Assembly: GCF_003952365.1 (NCBI RefSeq)
Contig: NZ_CP034443.1
Location: 3,465,001 to 3,529,000, forward strand
DNA from: Mesorhizobium sp. M9A.F.Ca.ET.002.03.1.2
Lineage (GTDB): Bacteria; Pseudomonadota; Alphaproteobacteria; Rhizobiales; Rhizobiaceae
Direction: 5' to 3'
Length of the DNA: 64,000 nucleotides
Shown here: positions 37,595 through 46,581 of the stretch, in pieces
How the letters are laid out: the number at the start of each line of letters is the position of its first letter
How positions within the stretch are numbered: position 1 is the stretch's first letter
The notes under the pieces: model-generated
What the model was told of the DNA's origin: nothing
What the model saw: only the letters and a program-made list of their open reading frames with translations
The model's database searches: none
Made by a program: the position numbers and the translations under genes

Positions 37595-37890
37595 TTGTTC
37601 TCACTCAAGGGCGTGTCGCATCGGTGACGGGTGCCTCGCGTGGCCCCGGCTTCGCCATGGCCAAGGCACTTGCGGAAAACGGCGGGACGGTGATCGTCAA
37701 TGCCCGCGACGTGGCCGCTCTCTCCACGGTGGCGGAAGGGATCGGTGCCGAAGGCCTTCCGTTCGACGTCATGACGCAGTGATCTCAAGGGCGTCGCTCG
37801 AAGGAATTGTCGAACGCCACGGCCGCCCCGATATTCTGGTCAACAACGCCGGAATCCAGCATCGTAGACTGCATCACGGTGCGCGATCGG
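37595..37890 (+). pseudogene. SDR oxidoreductase remnant (gluconate 5-dehydrogenase-like)
   Basis: Three pieces in different frames are recognisable: LFSLKG (37595 on), then VASVTGASRGPGFAMAKALA to a stop near 37780, then IVERHGRPDILVNNAGIQHR. They are the cofactor loop and NNAG strand of a gluconate 5-dehydrogenase type SDR. At least two single-base losses and a missing 3' half (catalytic YXXXK absent) show that it is dead. It lies right after cysQ and abuts a minus-strand gene. Confidence 0.7.
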
Positions 37891-38110
37891 TCAGCGCATT
37901 TGCACCTTCCTCCGCGGCGCAATGTGCGCAGCAGTAGATGACGTCATCTTGTTCGACGCCATGTCCGACGATCCGGCATCCGCAATGCGGACACATCGGA
38001 GCAAGTTTATGGATCGCGCATTCGAAGCTGTCGAAGGTGTAGGTTTCGTCAGCTAGCTTCACTTCGAAAGCCTTGTCGTAGTCGTTCCCGCATTGATCGC
38101 ATCTGGCCAT
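37874..38110 (-). CDS. Small zinc-ribbon-like cysteine-rich protein (78 aa)
   Basis: MARCDQCGNDYDKAFEV begins a compact protein with CDQCG, FECAIHKLAPMCPHCGC and YCCAHCAAEE, giving about nine cysteines plus His in paired CxxC patterns. GAAGGAAAAGAACT precedes the ATG. It probably binds one or two zinc ions and resembles prokaryotic metallothionein-like or TRASH-like proteins. No function is assigned. Its 3' end overlaps the SDR remnant. Confidence 0.7.
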   Translation of the reverse strand: MARCDQCGNDYDKAFEVKLADETYTFDSFECAIHKLAPMCPHCGCRIVGHGVEQDDVIYCCAHCAAEEGANALTDRAP

Positions 38111-38219
38111 AGTTCTTTTCCTTCTTCATTGGCTCAAGCTCGACCAACCTGTCGCGTGCCGATAAGTTCCCGTCAGGATCGTCGATTTTTCCTAACCAGG
38201 AGACGAGCGCACGCCTGCC

Positions 38220-39152
38220 TCAAGCACGCTGCTTGATCAAGCCGATCACCTCGTCGACGCCTCGCGGCTCGATGTCGAGTTCCTTCAGGCCTGGCGTGTC
38301 GATCGCTGCCACATTGTCGTGACGCATAAGTTCGATCTGGTTGCGCGTTATGGGCGCGGCCGGAAGAAGTTCCGCGACGCCGGCCAGTGCGCTCCACACC
38401 GCAAACGGCACCGGCATCAGCCGGACGTGAGTATCGACCTGTTGCGCGATCTCCTGAAGCAGTTCCTTATAGGTATAGATCCGCGGGCCACCGAACTCGA
38501 ATATCGATGAACCCTTGTGGATTTGTCCGTCGATCAGCCGGCTCACTGCTTCTGCAATGTCTGCCACATAGACCGGCTGAAGCCGAGTGCCACCATCGCC
38601 GAACAGCGGATAGACCGGCAGGAGGCGTATCAGTTTAACGATGGTCGTAAGGAAAGCGTCGTCAGGTCCCGTCATGACGGCGGGACGCACAATGAAGGCG
38701 CCGGGAAATGCGTTCGCCACGGCCACTTCTCCGCGTCCACGTGCGCTGATGTAATTCGAATCCGATTGAGGATCGGAGCCGATTCCCGATATCTGGATGA
38801 ATTGGTCGACCTCGCTATCGCGCGACGCTGCGGCGAGATCCGCTGCGGCTTTCACATGGACGCGTTCAAAAGTCTGAACGCCCTGCTCGACATAAAGACT
38901 GACAGCATTCACGACCGCCTGTGATCCAGCAATGGCCGAGCCGATCGAGGAGGCATCTAATATATCCGCCTCCACGGCTTCGGGCATCCTTGCAGCCGAG
39001 GAAAAGACCGGGCCTACCCGGGCCGGGTGGCGGGATGCGGCTCGGACCGTAAAACCCCTTTCCAGGAGCCGCTTCACGGTCCTGCGCCCGAGAAAGCCCG
39101 TTCCGCCGAACACAGTGACAATCCGTTTTGTGTTGAGATCGTCACGATCCAT
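38220..39152 (-). CDS. NAD(P)-binding SDR-like protein (complex I NDUFA9-type)
   Basis: About 310 residues from ATG 39152 (AGGG 5 bases upstream). The N-terminal TVFGGTGFLGRRTVKRL is an atypical SDR dinucleotide motif; VDQFIQISGIGSDPQSDSNY and FIVRPAVMTGPDD follow as in the NDUFA9/YbjT group. Such proteins are NAD(P)H-binding and often lack the standard catalytic Tyr. The C-terminal half (YTYKELLQEIAQQVDTHVRL) is family-like. It may relate to quinone or respiratory chemistry. It is separate from its neighbours. Confidence 0.82.
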   Translation of the reverse strand: MDRDDLNTKRIVTVFGGTGFLGRRTVKRLLERGFTVRAASRHPARVGPVFSSAARMPEAVEADILDASSIGSAIAGSQAVVNAVSLYVEQGVQTFERVHVKAAADLAAASRDSEVDQFIQISGIGSDPQSDSNYISARGRGEVAVANAFPGAFIVRPAVMTGPDDAFLTTIVKLIRLLPVYPLFGDGGTRLQPVYVADIAEAVSRLIDGQIHKGSSIFEFGGPRIYTYKELLQEIAQQVDTHVRLMPVPFAVWSALAGVAELLPAAPITRNQIELMRHDNVAAIDTPGLKELDIEPRGVDEVIGLIKQRA

Positions 39153-39529
39153 TTGCCCTGCCATCCCTTGTCTTCGCATGCCTGCCGAACGCCTGCCGCG
39201 AGGATTGCCCTTGGTCCGGCATATGAACCAGCCCGTCGAACATCAGGACGATTGGACAACAACGCAGGGAGGCTTTTGTTCCAGTCGGCGCTGGGTCGAT
39301 CGAGCGACGACCGATATCGTTGTGAAAGAGGCGTGCGAATGTCTAAATCAGGACTTCACGTCGCCATCGCGGTCGAGGCGCTCGTCGATGCGATCCCCCA
39401 GAGCGTCATCGTGCGGCCGGTCTGGCATGTATCCTGCCGATGTCGGCCAGCGATCAGGACGCGACCTAGTCGATGATCTCGAAAAGGCGACATTCCTTCT
39501 GGCTAGGTTGTGATCGTGCGCGTGCGGCT
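39153..39529. other. Intergenic stretch without supported gene
   Basis: About 380 bases between two minus-strand genes. A short plus-strand frame near 39340 (MSKSGLHVAIAVEAL) has no SD or match to a known family. I see no repeat or operator here. Confidence 0.4.
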
Positions 39530-40672
39530 CTACGCGGCGGCGACGTGCGCCGAATTCGACCCGATATAGTTGCGGATCGTCTCGATGATCCGGTCCTGGT
39601 CGGCCTCGCTCAGATAAGGATGCATGGGCAGGCACAGGATGCGCTTCGGCAACTCCTCCGAAACGGCAAGACCCGTCGGCGTCCGCGGATAGTCGCGGTA
39701 GGCGATCTGGCTGTGCAAGGGCTTCACATAATAGATGACCGAGGGAATGCCCTTTTCCCCGAGATGCGCCTTGAGCCCGTCGCGCTTCGGCGTCTCGATG
39801 GCATATTGCGCCCAGGCTGAACGGCTGCCGTCGAGGTTGCGTGCCGCCTTGACGATATCGCCGAGGCCTTCGGCGTAACGATTGGCGACCGCTTGCCGGG
39901 CAACCATCTCGTCTTCGAGAATGGCCAGCTTCTCGATCAGGATCGCCGCCTGCAGCGTGTCGAGCCGCGAATTGATGCCGACGCGGACATTGTCATATTG
40001 GGTTTCGCCCTTGCCGTGGAAGGCGAACGAGCGAAGTTGTTCGGCCAGCGCATCGTCATTGGTGAACATCGCGCCGCCGTCGCCATAGCAGCCGAGCGGC
40101 TTTGCCGGGTAGAAGCTGGTCGAGCCGACCGTGCCGAACGAACCGCACATCTTGCCGTCGATCGAGCCGCCGATCGCCTGCGCGGCGTCTTCGATCACCA
40201 TCAGCCCTTCGCGGTTGGCGATGGTCATGATCGCCTCGTAGTCGGCGGCGAGCCCGAACAGGTCGACCGGAATGATCGCCCTTGGCTTCAGCCGGCCTTC
40301 CGCCTTGATCATGGCGATGGCCGCCTCGAGGCTGGCGACGTCGATATTATAGGTATTGGGATCGACGTCGACGAAAACCGGCTCGGCCTTGGCCAGCGCC
40401 ACCACTTCCGCCGTGGCGGCGAAGGTGAAACTCGGCACGAACACCGCGTCACCCGGGCCGATGCCCGCCGCAAACAATGGCAGCAGCAGTGCGTCGGTGC
40501 CGTTGGCGCAGGCGACGACATGCTTGGTGCCGATATAGGCGGCGAGCTTGTTTTCGAATTCGGTGACCTCAGGTCCCAGAATATAGCGTCCCTCGTCGAC
40601 GACGCGGTCGATGGCTACTTTCAGCCTGTCGCGGATTCGTTCGCGCTGCGCGCCAAGATCGATGAACTGCAT
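39530..40672 (-). CDS. DegT/DnrJ/EryC1/StrS aminotransferase
   Basis: A 380-residue PLP-dependent sugar aminotransferase. MQFIDLGAQRERIRDRL opens it; ACANGTDALLL, FTFAATAEVVAL, DAAQAIGGSIDGK and the cofactor lysine in SFYPAKPLGCYGDGG (Lys191) are present. YVKPLHSQIAY and LCLPMHPYLS complete the WbpE/ArnB-like pattern. It transfers an amino group to a 3- or 4-keto nucleotide sugar. It might feed a surface polysaccharide, but it is not in the main cluster. The stop is followed by an empty spacer. Confidence 0.9.
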   Translation of the reverse strand: MQFIDLGAQRERIRDRLKVAIDRVVDEGRYILGPEVTEFENKLAAYIGTKHVVACANGTDALLLPLFAAGIGPGDAVFVPSFTFAATAEVVALAKAEPVFVDVDPNTYNIDVASLEAAIAMIKAEGRLKPRAIIPVDLFGLAADYEAIMTIANREGLMVIEDAAQAIGGSIDGKMCGSFGTVGSTSFYPAKPLGCYGDGGAMFTNDDALAEQLRSFAFHGKGETQYDNVRVGINSRLDTLQAAILIEKLAILEDEMVARQAVANRYAEGLGDIVKAARNLDGSRSAWAQYAIETPKRDGLKAHLGEKGIPSVIYYVKPLHSQIAYRDYPRTPTGLAVSEELPKRILCLPMHPYLSEADQDRIIETIRNYIGSNSAHVAAA

Positions 40673-40917
40673 GTCGGCCTCAAAAGGTCCTAGCCAGATA
40701 ACCGGCCGCTGGTAGCAGACTTGGCGTGGCCGAGAAACCCGCGCGGGGCAAACCGCGAATTGCTCAAGTGTCGCAGTCTGTTACCTCTGATCTTCGACGC
40801 GTCCTTGAAGATGCCGGAAATCCGGGCTTCGTCGGGCATCCTACGGTCTTCATATCGCATCGCGCCCGGCCGGCGAAACATAAAGTGATCGGCAAAGCGA
40901 GGCGCATCGCTATCCAA

Positions 40918-41841
40918 TCAGGCGATTTCATGCCGCCAGGGTGGATTGGCGCCGGCTCGCGACACGGTCACCGCCGCAGCCTTGGCGCCGAGCGCCAGCG
41001 CCTTGTGGATGGCGTCTTCCGGCAGATTGGCGATCGCCTCCTTCGACAGCAGGCCTTGCTCGTGCAGCGAGGCCAGGATGCCGGCGTTGAACGTGTCGCC
41101 GGCCCCGACCGTATCGACCACCTTGACCTTATCCGGCACGACCGTAACCTTGTGACCCCTGCTGTAGCCGGTGGCGCCTTCGCTGCCATGCGTGACGACG
41201 ATCAGCGTCGGGCCGCGATCCAGCCAGTTGCGAACGACGTCCTCGTGCGAGCCGGCTTCGCCGAACCAGTTGAGGTCCTCGTCCGACAGCTTCACGATGT
41301 CGGCCATGGCCATCATGTTGCGGATGCGCCTGAGGTGTCTGGCCTTGTCCAGGATGAAATTTGGCCGGATGTTGGGGTCGAGCATCATGACGCGGCGGCT
41401 GTGCTCGCGCCGCATGAATTCCTCATAGGCCGATCCGGCCGGCTCCGAGATCAGGCTGATGGCGCCGAAAAGCATGGCTTCAACCTCGCTGCCGAGTTCC
41501 GGCAGATCATCGACAGTCAGCATGCGTCCGGCTGTGTTTTCGTCATAGAATGTGTAGGTCGCGTGGCCGTTGTCTAGCCGCACGAAGGCAAGCGTGGTCG
41601 GACGGGGGGATGTGTGCGCATAGGTGGAACTGACCTGGCTTGCTCTCAGTGCGTCCTTGAATTGGCCGCCGAACAGATCCGACGACAGGCCGGAAAAGAA
41701 ACCGGCGGGCGCTCCCAGTCGGCCAAGCGCTATTGCCGTGTTGAACACCGCGCCGCCGACATAGGGGGCAAAGGCCGGCTCGCCCTGCGTCGTGGTGCGC
41801 GGCAGCATGTCGATCAGGGCTTCGCCGCAACAGAGGATCAT
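40918..41841 (-). CDS. PfkB-family carbohydrate kinase (fructokinase)
   Basis: A 307-residue ribokinase-fold enzyme. ATG 41841 has AGGAA close upstream. MILCCGEALIDMLP and YVGGAVFNTAIALGRLG form the substrate side; DTVGAGDTFNAG contains the catalytic Asp249 and anion hole. The ending GAKAAAVTVSRAGANPP is typical. Beside a fructose ABC transporter it most likely phosphorylates fructose to fructose-6-phosphate, as the frcK product does in related loci; that is inference. Its ATG overlaps the previous stop. Confidence 0.9.
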   Translation of the reverse strand: MILCCGEALIDMLPRTTTQGEPAFAPYVGGAVFNTAIALGRLGAPAGFFSGLSSDLFGGQFKDALRASQVSSTYAHTSPRPTTLAFVRLDNGHATYTFYDENTAGRMLTVDDLPELGSEVEAMLFGAISLISEPAGSAYEEFMRREHSRRVMMLDPNIRPNFILDKARHLRRIRNMMAMADIVKLSDEDLNWFGEAGSHEDVVRNWLDRGPTLIVVTHGSEGATGYSRGHKVTVVPDKVKVVDTVGAGDTFNAGILASLHEQGLLSKEAIANLPEDAIHKALALGAKAAAVTVSRAGANPPWRHEIA

Positions 41842-42083
41842 GATTTCCTGTTCTCCGGCGGATAGATTACATCCTTGCGGATGATGATGTTGGCGTAGAG
41901 CCGCGGCTTGCTTGTTGCGACGATCGCGTGTGCAAACCTGGCCCCTAGATAGAAGTCGGCGCCGGCAAGCGCAACCACCTTGCGGCCTGGCGCGCGCCTG
42001 GCGCAGATCCGCCCCATCGTCGCTATGGCACGCGGCGTCGCCAGGAGCTCCGGGCCGAGCGGTGCCGGGATTTCGACCAGCAT
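41838..42083 (-). CDS. Shortened FucU/RbsD-like mutarotase ORF
   Basis: An 81-residue frame with AGGAG 9 bases before its ATG. The N-terminus MLVEIPAPLGPELLATPRAI and the C-terminus FAHAIVATSKPRLYANIIIR-KDVIYP match the two ends of the FucU/RbsD sugar mutarotase fold (usually ~140 residues). The central third, with the catalytic His region, is missing, so an internal deletion is likely. Still, it keeps start, SD and a 4-base overlap with the kinase gene. It is either a pseudogene kept for coupling or a trimmed protein. Confidence 0.5.
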   Translation of the reverse strand: MLVEIPAPLGPELLATPRAIATMGRICARRAPGRKVVALAGADFYLGARFAHAIVATSKPRLYANIIIRKDVIYPPENRKS

Positions 42084-42085
42084 GC

Positions 42086-43312
42086 TCAGGCACTCCTGGA
42101 AATCATGGTCGAACCGATGAGGAAGCGCTCGGAAAGCGGCAGGCTGGCGCCGCCCAGTGCACGTGCATGAATGCCGACAGTCCCCTCGCGAACGGCTGGG
42201 AGCTTCAGGCCTTCGCCGTCGATCTTGCCGATGGCTTCAACAACAGCATTGACGAGCCGGCGCCGCACGGCCTTCGGCATCCATCCGTCGATCACCGCTG
42301 CCTCGAAATCGATAACCGAGGACGCCGCCACGATGGCATAGGCAAGCGCCTGCGAGGCGCAGGCGATCCAGTCGTCGAGCTCGACGCCGATCTCGCCCCA
42401 ATCCTCCGGTGACGTCCACAGATGCGAGGCCTCGACGCCGCGCGCGTTGAGCGCCTTTTCAAGCATGGCGATCGACGCCACGTCGATCAATTGGGTCGGC
42501 TTGCCGTCCGGTCCGGGCACCGGCATCGAACCCAGCGCGCCGGCATTGCCGGTCGGTCCGCCGAAAAGGTGACCGTTCAGCACGATGCCGCCGCCGGCGA
42601 AGGCACCAATATAGAAATAGACGAAGTCGCGCGCCGCACCCGCCTTGCCGAACACCAGCTCGGCGCCGCAGGCCGAGGTGGCGTCGTTCTGCAGGTAGAC
42701 CGGGAACTCGCACTGCGCCTGGATGTCGGCGCGGATGTCGCGGTGGCGCCATTCGTCCATGACGTCGCGCGGCGCACCTGCCGTATCGGCCCAGTTCCAC
42801 AATTCGAACGGCATGGCGATGCCAAGTCCGGCAATGCGCTTGTCCTGCGCCGGGGTGAGTTCGCCGCGCATCGTCTTCATGCCGGAGGTGACGAATTCGA
42901 CCGTCTCGCGCGGTGCCGGATAGCGGTAGGAATGCTGCAGCATGGAGCGCACATTGCCGAGGAAATCGATCAGCACGAGTTCGGCGCTGCGCCGGCCGAT
43001 CTTCAGACCGATGAAATAGGCGCCATCGGGATTGAGCGCCATCGGAATGGACGGCTGGCCGATCTTGCCGCGCAGCGGCGCCTGGCGGACGAGGAGGTTG
43101 TCCACCTCGAGCTCGCGCATGATGACCGAAACCGTCTGGGCCGAAAGCCCGGTCATGCGCGCAATGTCGGACTTGGCCAGGCTGCCGTGCTGACGCACAA
43201 GTGACAGCACCAGCCGCTCATTGTGGTCGCGCATGCCGCTCTGGTTGGTGCCGCGATGAATTCGGCTTTCGGCTGCCTCGGGCGAACCGTGCCTCGGAAT
43301 GCCGGTCTCCAC
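42086..43312 (-). CDS. frcR: ROK-family transcriptional regulator (FrcR-like)
   Basis: A 408-residue protein with an N-terminal winged helix-turn-helix (residues ~28-85: SLAKSDIARMTGLSAQTVSVIMREL) and a ROK domain. The ATP site is altered (GLKIGRRSAELV in place of DIGGTK) and the usual zinc motif CxCGxxGCxE is absent, so it is a pure regulator rather than a sugar kinase; LQNDATSACGAEL keeps the sugar-binding part. It faces frcB across a palindrome and probably represses the transporter until fructose binds. Two bases separate it from the FucU-like ORF. Confidence 0.85.
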   Translation of the reverse strand: METGIPRHGSPEAAESRIHRGTNQSGMRDHNERLVLSLVRQHGSLAKSDIARMTGLSAQTVSVIMRELEVDNLLVRQAPLRGKIGQPSIPMALNPDGAYFIGLKIGRRSAELVLIDFLGNVRSMLQHSYRYPAPRETVEFVTSGMKTMRGELTPAQDKRIAGLGIAMPFELWNWADTAGAPRDVMDEWRHRDIRADIQAQCEFPVYLQNDATSACGAELVFGKAGAARDFVYFYIGAFAGGGIVLNGHLFGGPTGNAGALGSMPVPGPDGKPTQLIDVASIAMLEKALNARGVEASHLWTSPEDWGEIGVELDDWIACASQALAYAIVAASSVIDFEAAVIDGWMPKAVRRRLVNAVVEAIGKIDGEGLKLPAVREGTVGIHARALGGASLPLSERFLIGSTMISRSA

Positions 43313-43373
43313 CCCTGTTCCTCCCGTCGGTTCCCCTCAATGCTTTTGAGCCAGAATGGGTGAACGATGCAAC

Positions 43374-43413
43374 GCTGTCAATAATAAATAAGAGTGATTT
43401 AATTATTGACAGC
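43374..43413. promoter_or_regulatory. Palindromic operator between frcR and frcB
   Basis: GCTGTCAATAAT (43374-43385) and ATTATTGACAGC (43402-43413) are perfect 12-base inverted repeats with a 16-base centre holding TAAAT...ATTTA. The site is in the divergent promoter region, 62 bases from the frcR start and 86 from the frcB start. ROK regulators bind such AT-rich dyads. It is the best operator candidate in the window. Confidence 0.8.
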
Positions 43414-43498
43414 GACCTCGGCCTGGTATTCTCTTGGGGCAGGCATCGGCGCTGGGAAAAGTCGTTTGGATGCCGGAATGGATCAATGGGAGGAAATC

Positions 43499-44533
43499 GT
43501 GACCAAGACAGCACTACTGAAGTCCACCGTTTTTGCCACGGCCGGACTGGGTCTGATGGCGTTCACTTCGGCTGCGTCCGCCGCCGACGTCGGCGCCTGC
43601 CTGATCACCAAAACCGACACCAATCCCTTCTTCGTTAAGATGAAGGAAGGCGCCTCGGCGAAGGCCAAGGAACTCGGCGTCGACCTCAAGGCTTACGCCG
43701 GCAAGATCGACGGCGACAGCGAGAGCCAGGTGGCGGCGATCGAAAGCTGCATCGCCGACGGCGCCAAGGGCATCCTGATCACCGCGTCGGACACCAAGGG
43801 CATCGTTCCAGCGGTGAAGAAGGCACGTGACGCCGGTCTGCTCGTGATCGCGCTGGACACGCCGCTTGATCCGCTCGACGCTGCCGACGCGACCTTCGCG
43901 ACGGACAATCTGGAGGCCGGCAAGCTGATTGGCGCGTGGGCCGCTGCGACGCTCGGCGACGCGGCGAAGGATGCCAGGATCGGCTTCCTCGACCTGACGC
44001 CTTCGCAGCCGACGGTAGACGTGTTGCGCGACCAGGGCTTCATGATGGGCTATGGCATCGACGTAAAGGACCCCAACAAGATCGGCGACGAGGACGATGC
44101 ACGCATCGTCGGCCACGATGTCACCAACGGCAACGAGGAAGGCGGCCGCAAGGCGATGGAGAACCTTCTCCAGAAGGACCCCGGCATCAACGTCATCCAT
44201 ACCATCAATGAGCCTGCAGCCGTCGGCGCCTACCAGGCGCTCAAGGCCGTGGGCCTCGAAGGCAATGTGCTGATCGTGTCGGTTGACGGCGGCTGCCCCG
44301 GCGTGAAGTCGGTCACGGAGGGCGTGATCGGTGCGACCTCACAGCAATATCCGCTGCAGATGGCGGCACTCGGCATCGAGGCGATCGCCGCTTTCGCCAA
44401 GGACGGGACGAAGCCCAAGCCGACGGAAGGCAAGGATTTCTTCGACACGGGCGTCAACCTCGTGACCGACAAGCCGGCAGACGGTGTGAAGTCCATCGAC
44501 ACCAAGGAAGGCCTGGCCAAGTGCTGGGGCTGA
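43499..44533 (+). CDS. frcB: Fructose ABC transporter substrate-binding protein
   Basis: A 344-residue periplasmic protein. The GTG at 43499 has GGGAGGA 5 bases upstream. Residues 1-~32 form a signal peptide ([17 protein letters not shown]). The mature protein is a periplasmic-binding-protein type 1 (RbsB class): [45 protein letters not shown] and [12 protein letters not shown]. It delivers sugar to the FrcC/FrcA transporter. The family in rhizobia binds fructose, with mannose and ribose as possible ligands. Confidence 0.92.
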   Translation: MTKTALLKSTVFATAGLGLMAFTSAASAADVGACLITKTDTNPFFVKMKEGASAKAKELGVDLKAYAGKIDGDSESQVAAIESCIADGAKGILITASDTKGIVPAVKKARDAGLLVIALDTPLDPLDAADATFATDNLEAGKLIGAWAAATLGDAAKDARIGFLDLTPSQPTVDVLRDQGFMMGYGIDVKDPNKIGDEDDARIVGHDVTNGNEEGGRKAMENLLQKDPGINVIHTINEPAAVGAYQALKAVGLEGNVLIVSVDGGCPGVKSVTEGVIGATSQQYPLQMAALGIEAIAAFAKDGTKPKPTEGKDFFDTGVNLVTDKPADGVKSIDTKEGLAKCWG

Positions 44534-44561
44534 TGCCGGTCTGACAGGCAACGCAACCGAT

Positions 44562-44586
44562 CGGCCGGGGGCTTGATCCCCGGCCG
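44562..44586 (+). terminator. Stem-loop between frcB and frcC
   Basis: CGGCCGGGG and CCCCGGCCG form a perfect 9-bp stem with a 7-base loop, 29 bases after the frcB stop. It is a GC-rich hairpin without U-run, the kind that protects the binding-protein message and lowers downstream expression in ABC sugar operons. Confidence 0.7.
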
Positions 44587-44686
44587 CTTCGGGTGGACGA
44601 TGCGCAATCGCGAGCGCGAACAATTCCGACGGCAGATCGGGAATGGTGAACGGGCGTCGGCGTAGCTGAAGCCCAATGGAGGAAAC

Positions 44687-45748
44687 ATGAGCCAGGTTCA
44701 GGAATTCGAGAAGGCTATCTCGAGCAGCGACAGCGTCGCTGCTTTTGACGAGCACGGTACGTCGGTCGTCAAGCGCATCCAGCATTTCCTGCATTCCACT
44801 CCGGCTGCGGTGCCGCTGATCGTGCTGGTTCTGGCGATCGCCATTTTCGGCGCCACGATCGGAGGACGGTTCTTTTCGTCCTACACGCTGACGCTGATCC
44901 TGCAGCAGATCGCCATCGTCGGAATTCTCGGGGCCGCGCAGACGCTGGTCATCCTTACAGCCGGCATCGACCTGTCAATCGGCGTGATCATGGTGATTTC
45001 AGCCGTGATCATGGGCAATTGCGCGGTCACCTATGGTCTGCCGACCTTACTTGCCGTGGTGATCGGGCTTGCCGCGGGCGGGGCCTGCGGGCTGCTCAAC
45101 GGGCTGCTGGTTGCTTACATGAAGTTGCCGCCCTTCATCGTCACGCTCGGCACCTGGAACATCGTCATGGCCACCAACTTCATCTATTCGGCCAATGAGA
45201 CGATCCGCGACGCCGACGTCGACGTCCAGGCGCCGTTGCTGCATTTGTTTGGTCTGAACTTCAAGGTCGGCACGGCGGTGCTGACACTCGGCGTCGTTGC
45301 CATGGTCGTGCTGGTGCTGATCCTGTGGTACGTGCTCAATCACACGGCATGGGGCCGTCATGTCTACGCCGTTGGCGACGACCCGGAGGCGGCGAAGCTG
45401 TCGGGCATCCAGACCAAGAAGGTGCTGATCGCGGTCTACACCCTGGCCGGGCTGATCGCCGCTTTCGCCGCCTGGGTCTCCATCGGCCGCAACGGCTCGA
45501 TCTCGCCGTCCGCCGCCGTCACCGACTACAATTTGCAGGCGATCACCGCGACGGTGATCGGCGGCATTTCCCTCTTCGGCGGACGCGGCTCTATTCTGGG
45601 CACTCTGTTCGGCGCGATGATCGTCGGCGTCGTCTCAATGGGCCTCAACATGATGGGCGCCGATCCGCAATGGAAAGTGCTGCTCACCGGTGTGCTGATC
45701 ATCGGCGCCGTGGCGATCGACCAGTGGATCAGAAAGGTTTCGGTGTAA
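44687..45748 (+). CDS. frcC: Fructose ABC transporter permease
   Basis: A 353-residue BPD_transp_2 permease with about nine to ten hydrophobic segments. ATG 44687 has GGAGGA upstream. The family motif LVILTAGIDLSIGVIMV and the cytoplasmic loop VGDDPEAAKLSGIQTKKVL are visible, along with GGISLFGGRGSILGTLFGA. It forms the channel for fructose with FrcA as ATPase. N-terminal residues 1-35 are soluble. It lies 2 bases before frcA. Confidence 0.93.
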   Translation: MSQVQEFEKAISSSDSVAAFDEHGTSVVKRIQHFLHSTPAAVPLIVLVLAIAIFGATIGGRFFSSYTLTLILQQIAIVGILGAAQTLVILTAGIDLSIGVIMVISAVIMGNCAVTYGLPTLLAVVIGLAAGGACGLLNGLLVAYMKLPPFIVTLGTWNIVMATNFIYSANETIRDADVDVQAPLLHLFGLNFKVGTAVLTLGVVAMVVLVLILWYVLNHTAWGRHVYAVGDDPEAAKLSGIQTKKVLIAVYTLAGLIAAFAAWVSIGRNGSISPSAAVTDYNLQAITATVIGGISLFGGRGSILGTLFGAMIVGVVSMGLNMMGADPQWKVLLTGVLIIGAVAIDQWIRKVSV

Positions 45749-45750
45749 TC

Positions 45751-46533
45751 ATGACCCAGGAGCCCATCCTCACCGCGCGCGGCCTCCTCAAGCGTTACGG
45801 CCGCGTCACCGCGCTGAACAATTGCGATTTCGATCTCTATCCGGGAGAAATCCTGGCTGTGATCGGCGACAATGGCGCAGGCAAGTCGACGCTGATCAAG
45901 GCGATCTCGGGCGCCGTGATCCCGGACGAGGGGATCATCGAGCTGGACGGCAAGCCGGTGCTCTTCAAGTCGCCCATCGAGGCCCGTGAAGCCGGCATCG
46001 AAACCGTCTACCAGAACCTGGCACTGTCGCCGGCGCTGTCGATCGCCGACAACATGTTTCTCGGTCGCGAGATCCGCAAACCGGGTTTTCTGGGCGACTG
46101 GCTGCGCATGCTCGACCGGCCGGCAATGGAGAAGCGTGCCCGCGACAAGCTCACCGAACTTGGCCTGATGACCATACAGAACATCAGCCAGGCCGTGGAA
46201 ACGCTCTCGGGCGGCCAACGCCAGGGCGTGGCGGTGGCGCGCGCCGCCGCCTTCGGCTCGAAGATGGTCATCATGGATGAGCCGACGGCGGCGTTAGGCG
46301 TCAAGGAGAGCCGCCGCGTGCTCGAACTGATCCTCGACGTGAAGAAGCGCGGCCTGCCGATCGTGCTGATCTCGCACAACATGCCGCATGTCTTCGAGGT
46401 GGCCGACCGCATTCACATCCATAGGCTGGGTCGTCGCCTCTGTGTCATCGATCCCAAGCAATATACGATGTCCGACGCCGTCGCCTTCATGACTGGAGCG
46501 AAGCTTCCGCCGGAGGCGGCGCTGGCCGCCTGA
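45751..46533 (+). CDS. frcA: Fructose ABC transporter ATP-binding protein
   Basis: A 260-residue single-domain ATPase, half the size of RbsA-type proteins, as is usual for FrcA. Walker A GDNGAGKST (residues 39-47), signature LSGGQRQ and Walker B VIMDEPTAAL are present, with SHNMPHVFEVADRIHI as the H-loop. The start MTQEPILTARG at 45751 follows the frcC stop directly; an upstream frame extension is not coding. It energises uptake through FrcC. Confidence 0.93.
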   Translation: MTQEPILTARGLLKRYGRVTALNNCDFDLYPGEILAVIGDNGAGKSTLIKAISGAVIPDEGIIELDGKPVLFKSPIEAREAGIETVYQNLALSPALSIADNMFLGREIRKPGFLGDWLRMLDRPAMEKRARDKLTELGLMTIQNISQAVETLSGGQRQGVAVARAAAFGSKMVIMDEPTAALGVKESRRVLELILDVKKRGLPIVLISHNMPHVFEVADRIHIHRLGRRLCVIDPKQYTMSDAVAFMTGAKLPPEAALAA

Positions 46534-46581
46534 GTCGCCAAATTGCCGCAGGGCTGGTGGCCCCTTGGCTGCCTGAATCGA

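Noticed and set aside
39340..39480. Short frame MSKSGLHVAIAVEAL near 39340
   Set aside because: No SD, no matching family and no downstream partner.
45325..45750. N-terminal extension of the frcA frame
   Set aside because: It overlaps frcC fully and the FrcA family starts at MTQEP (45751).
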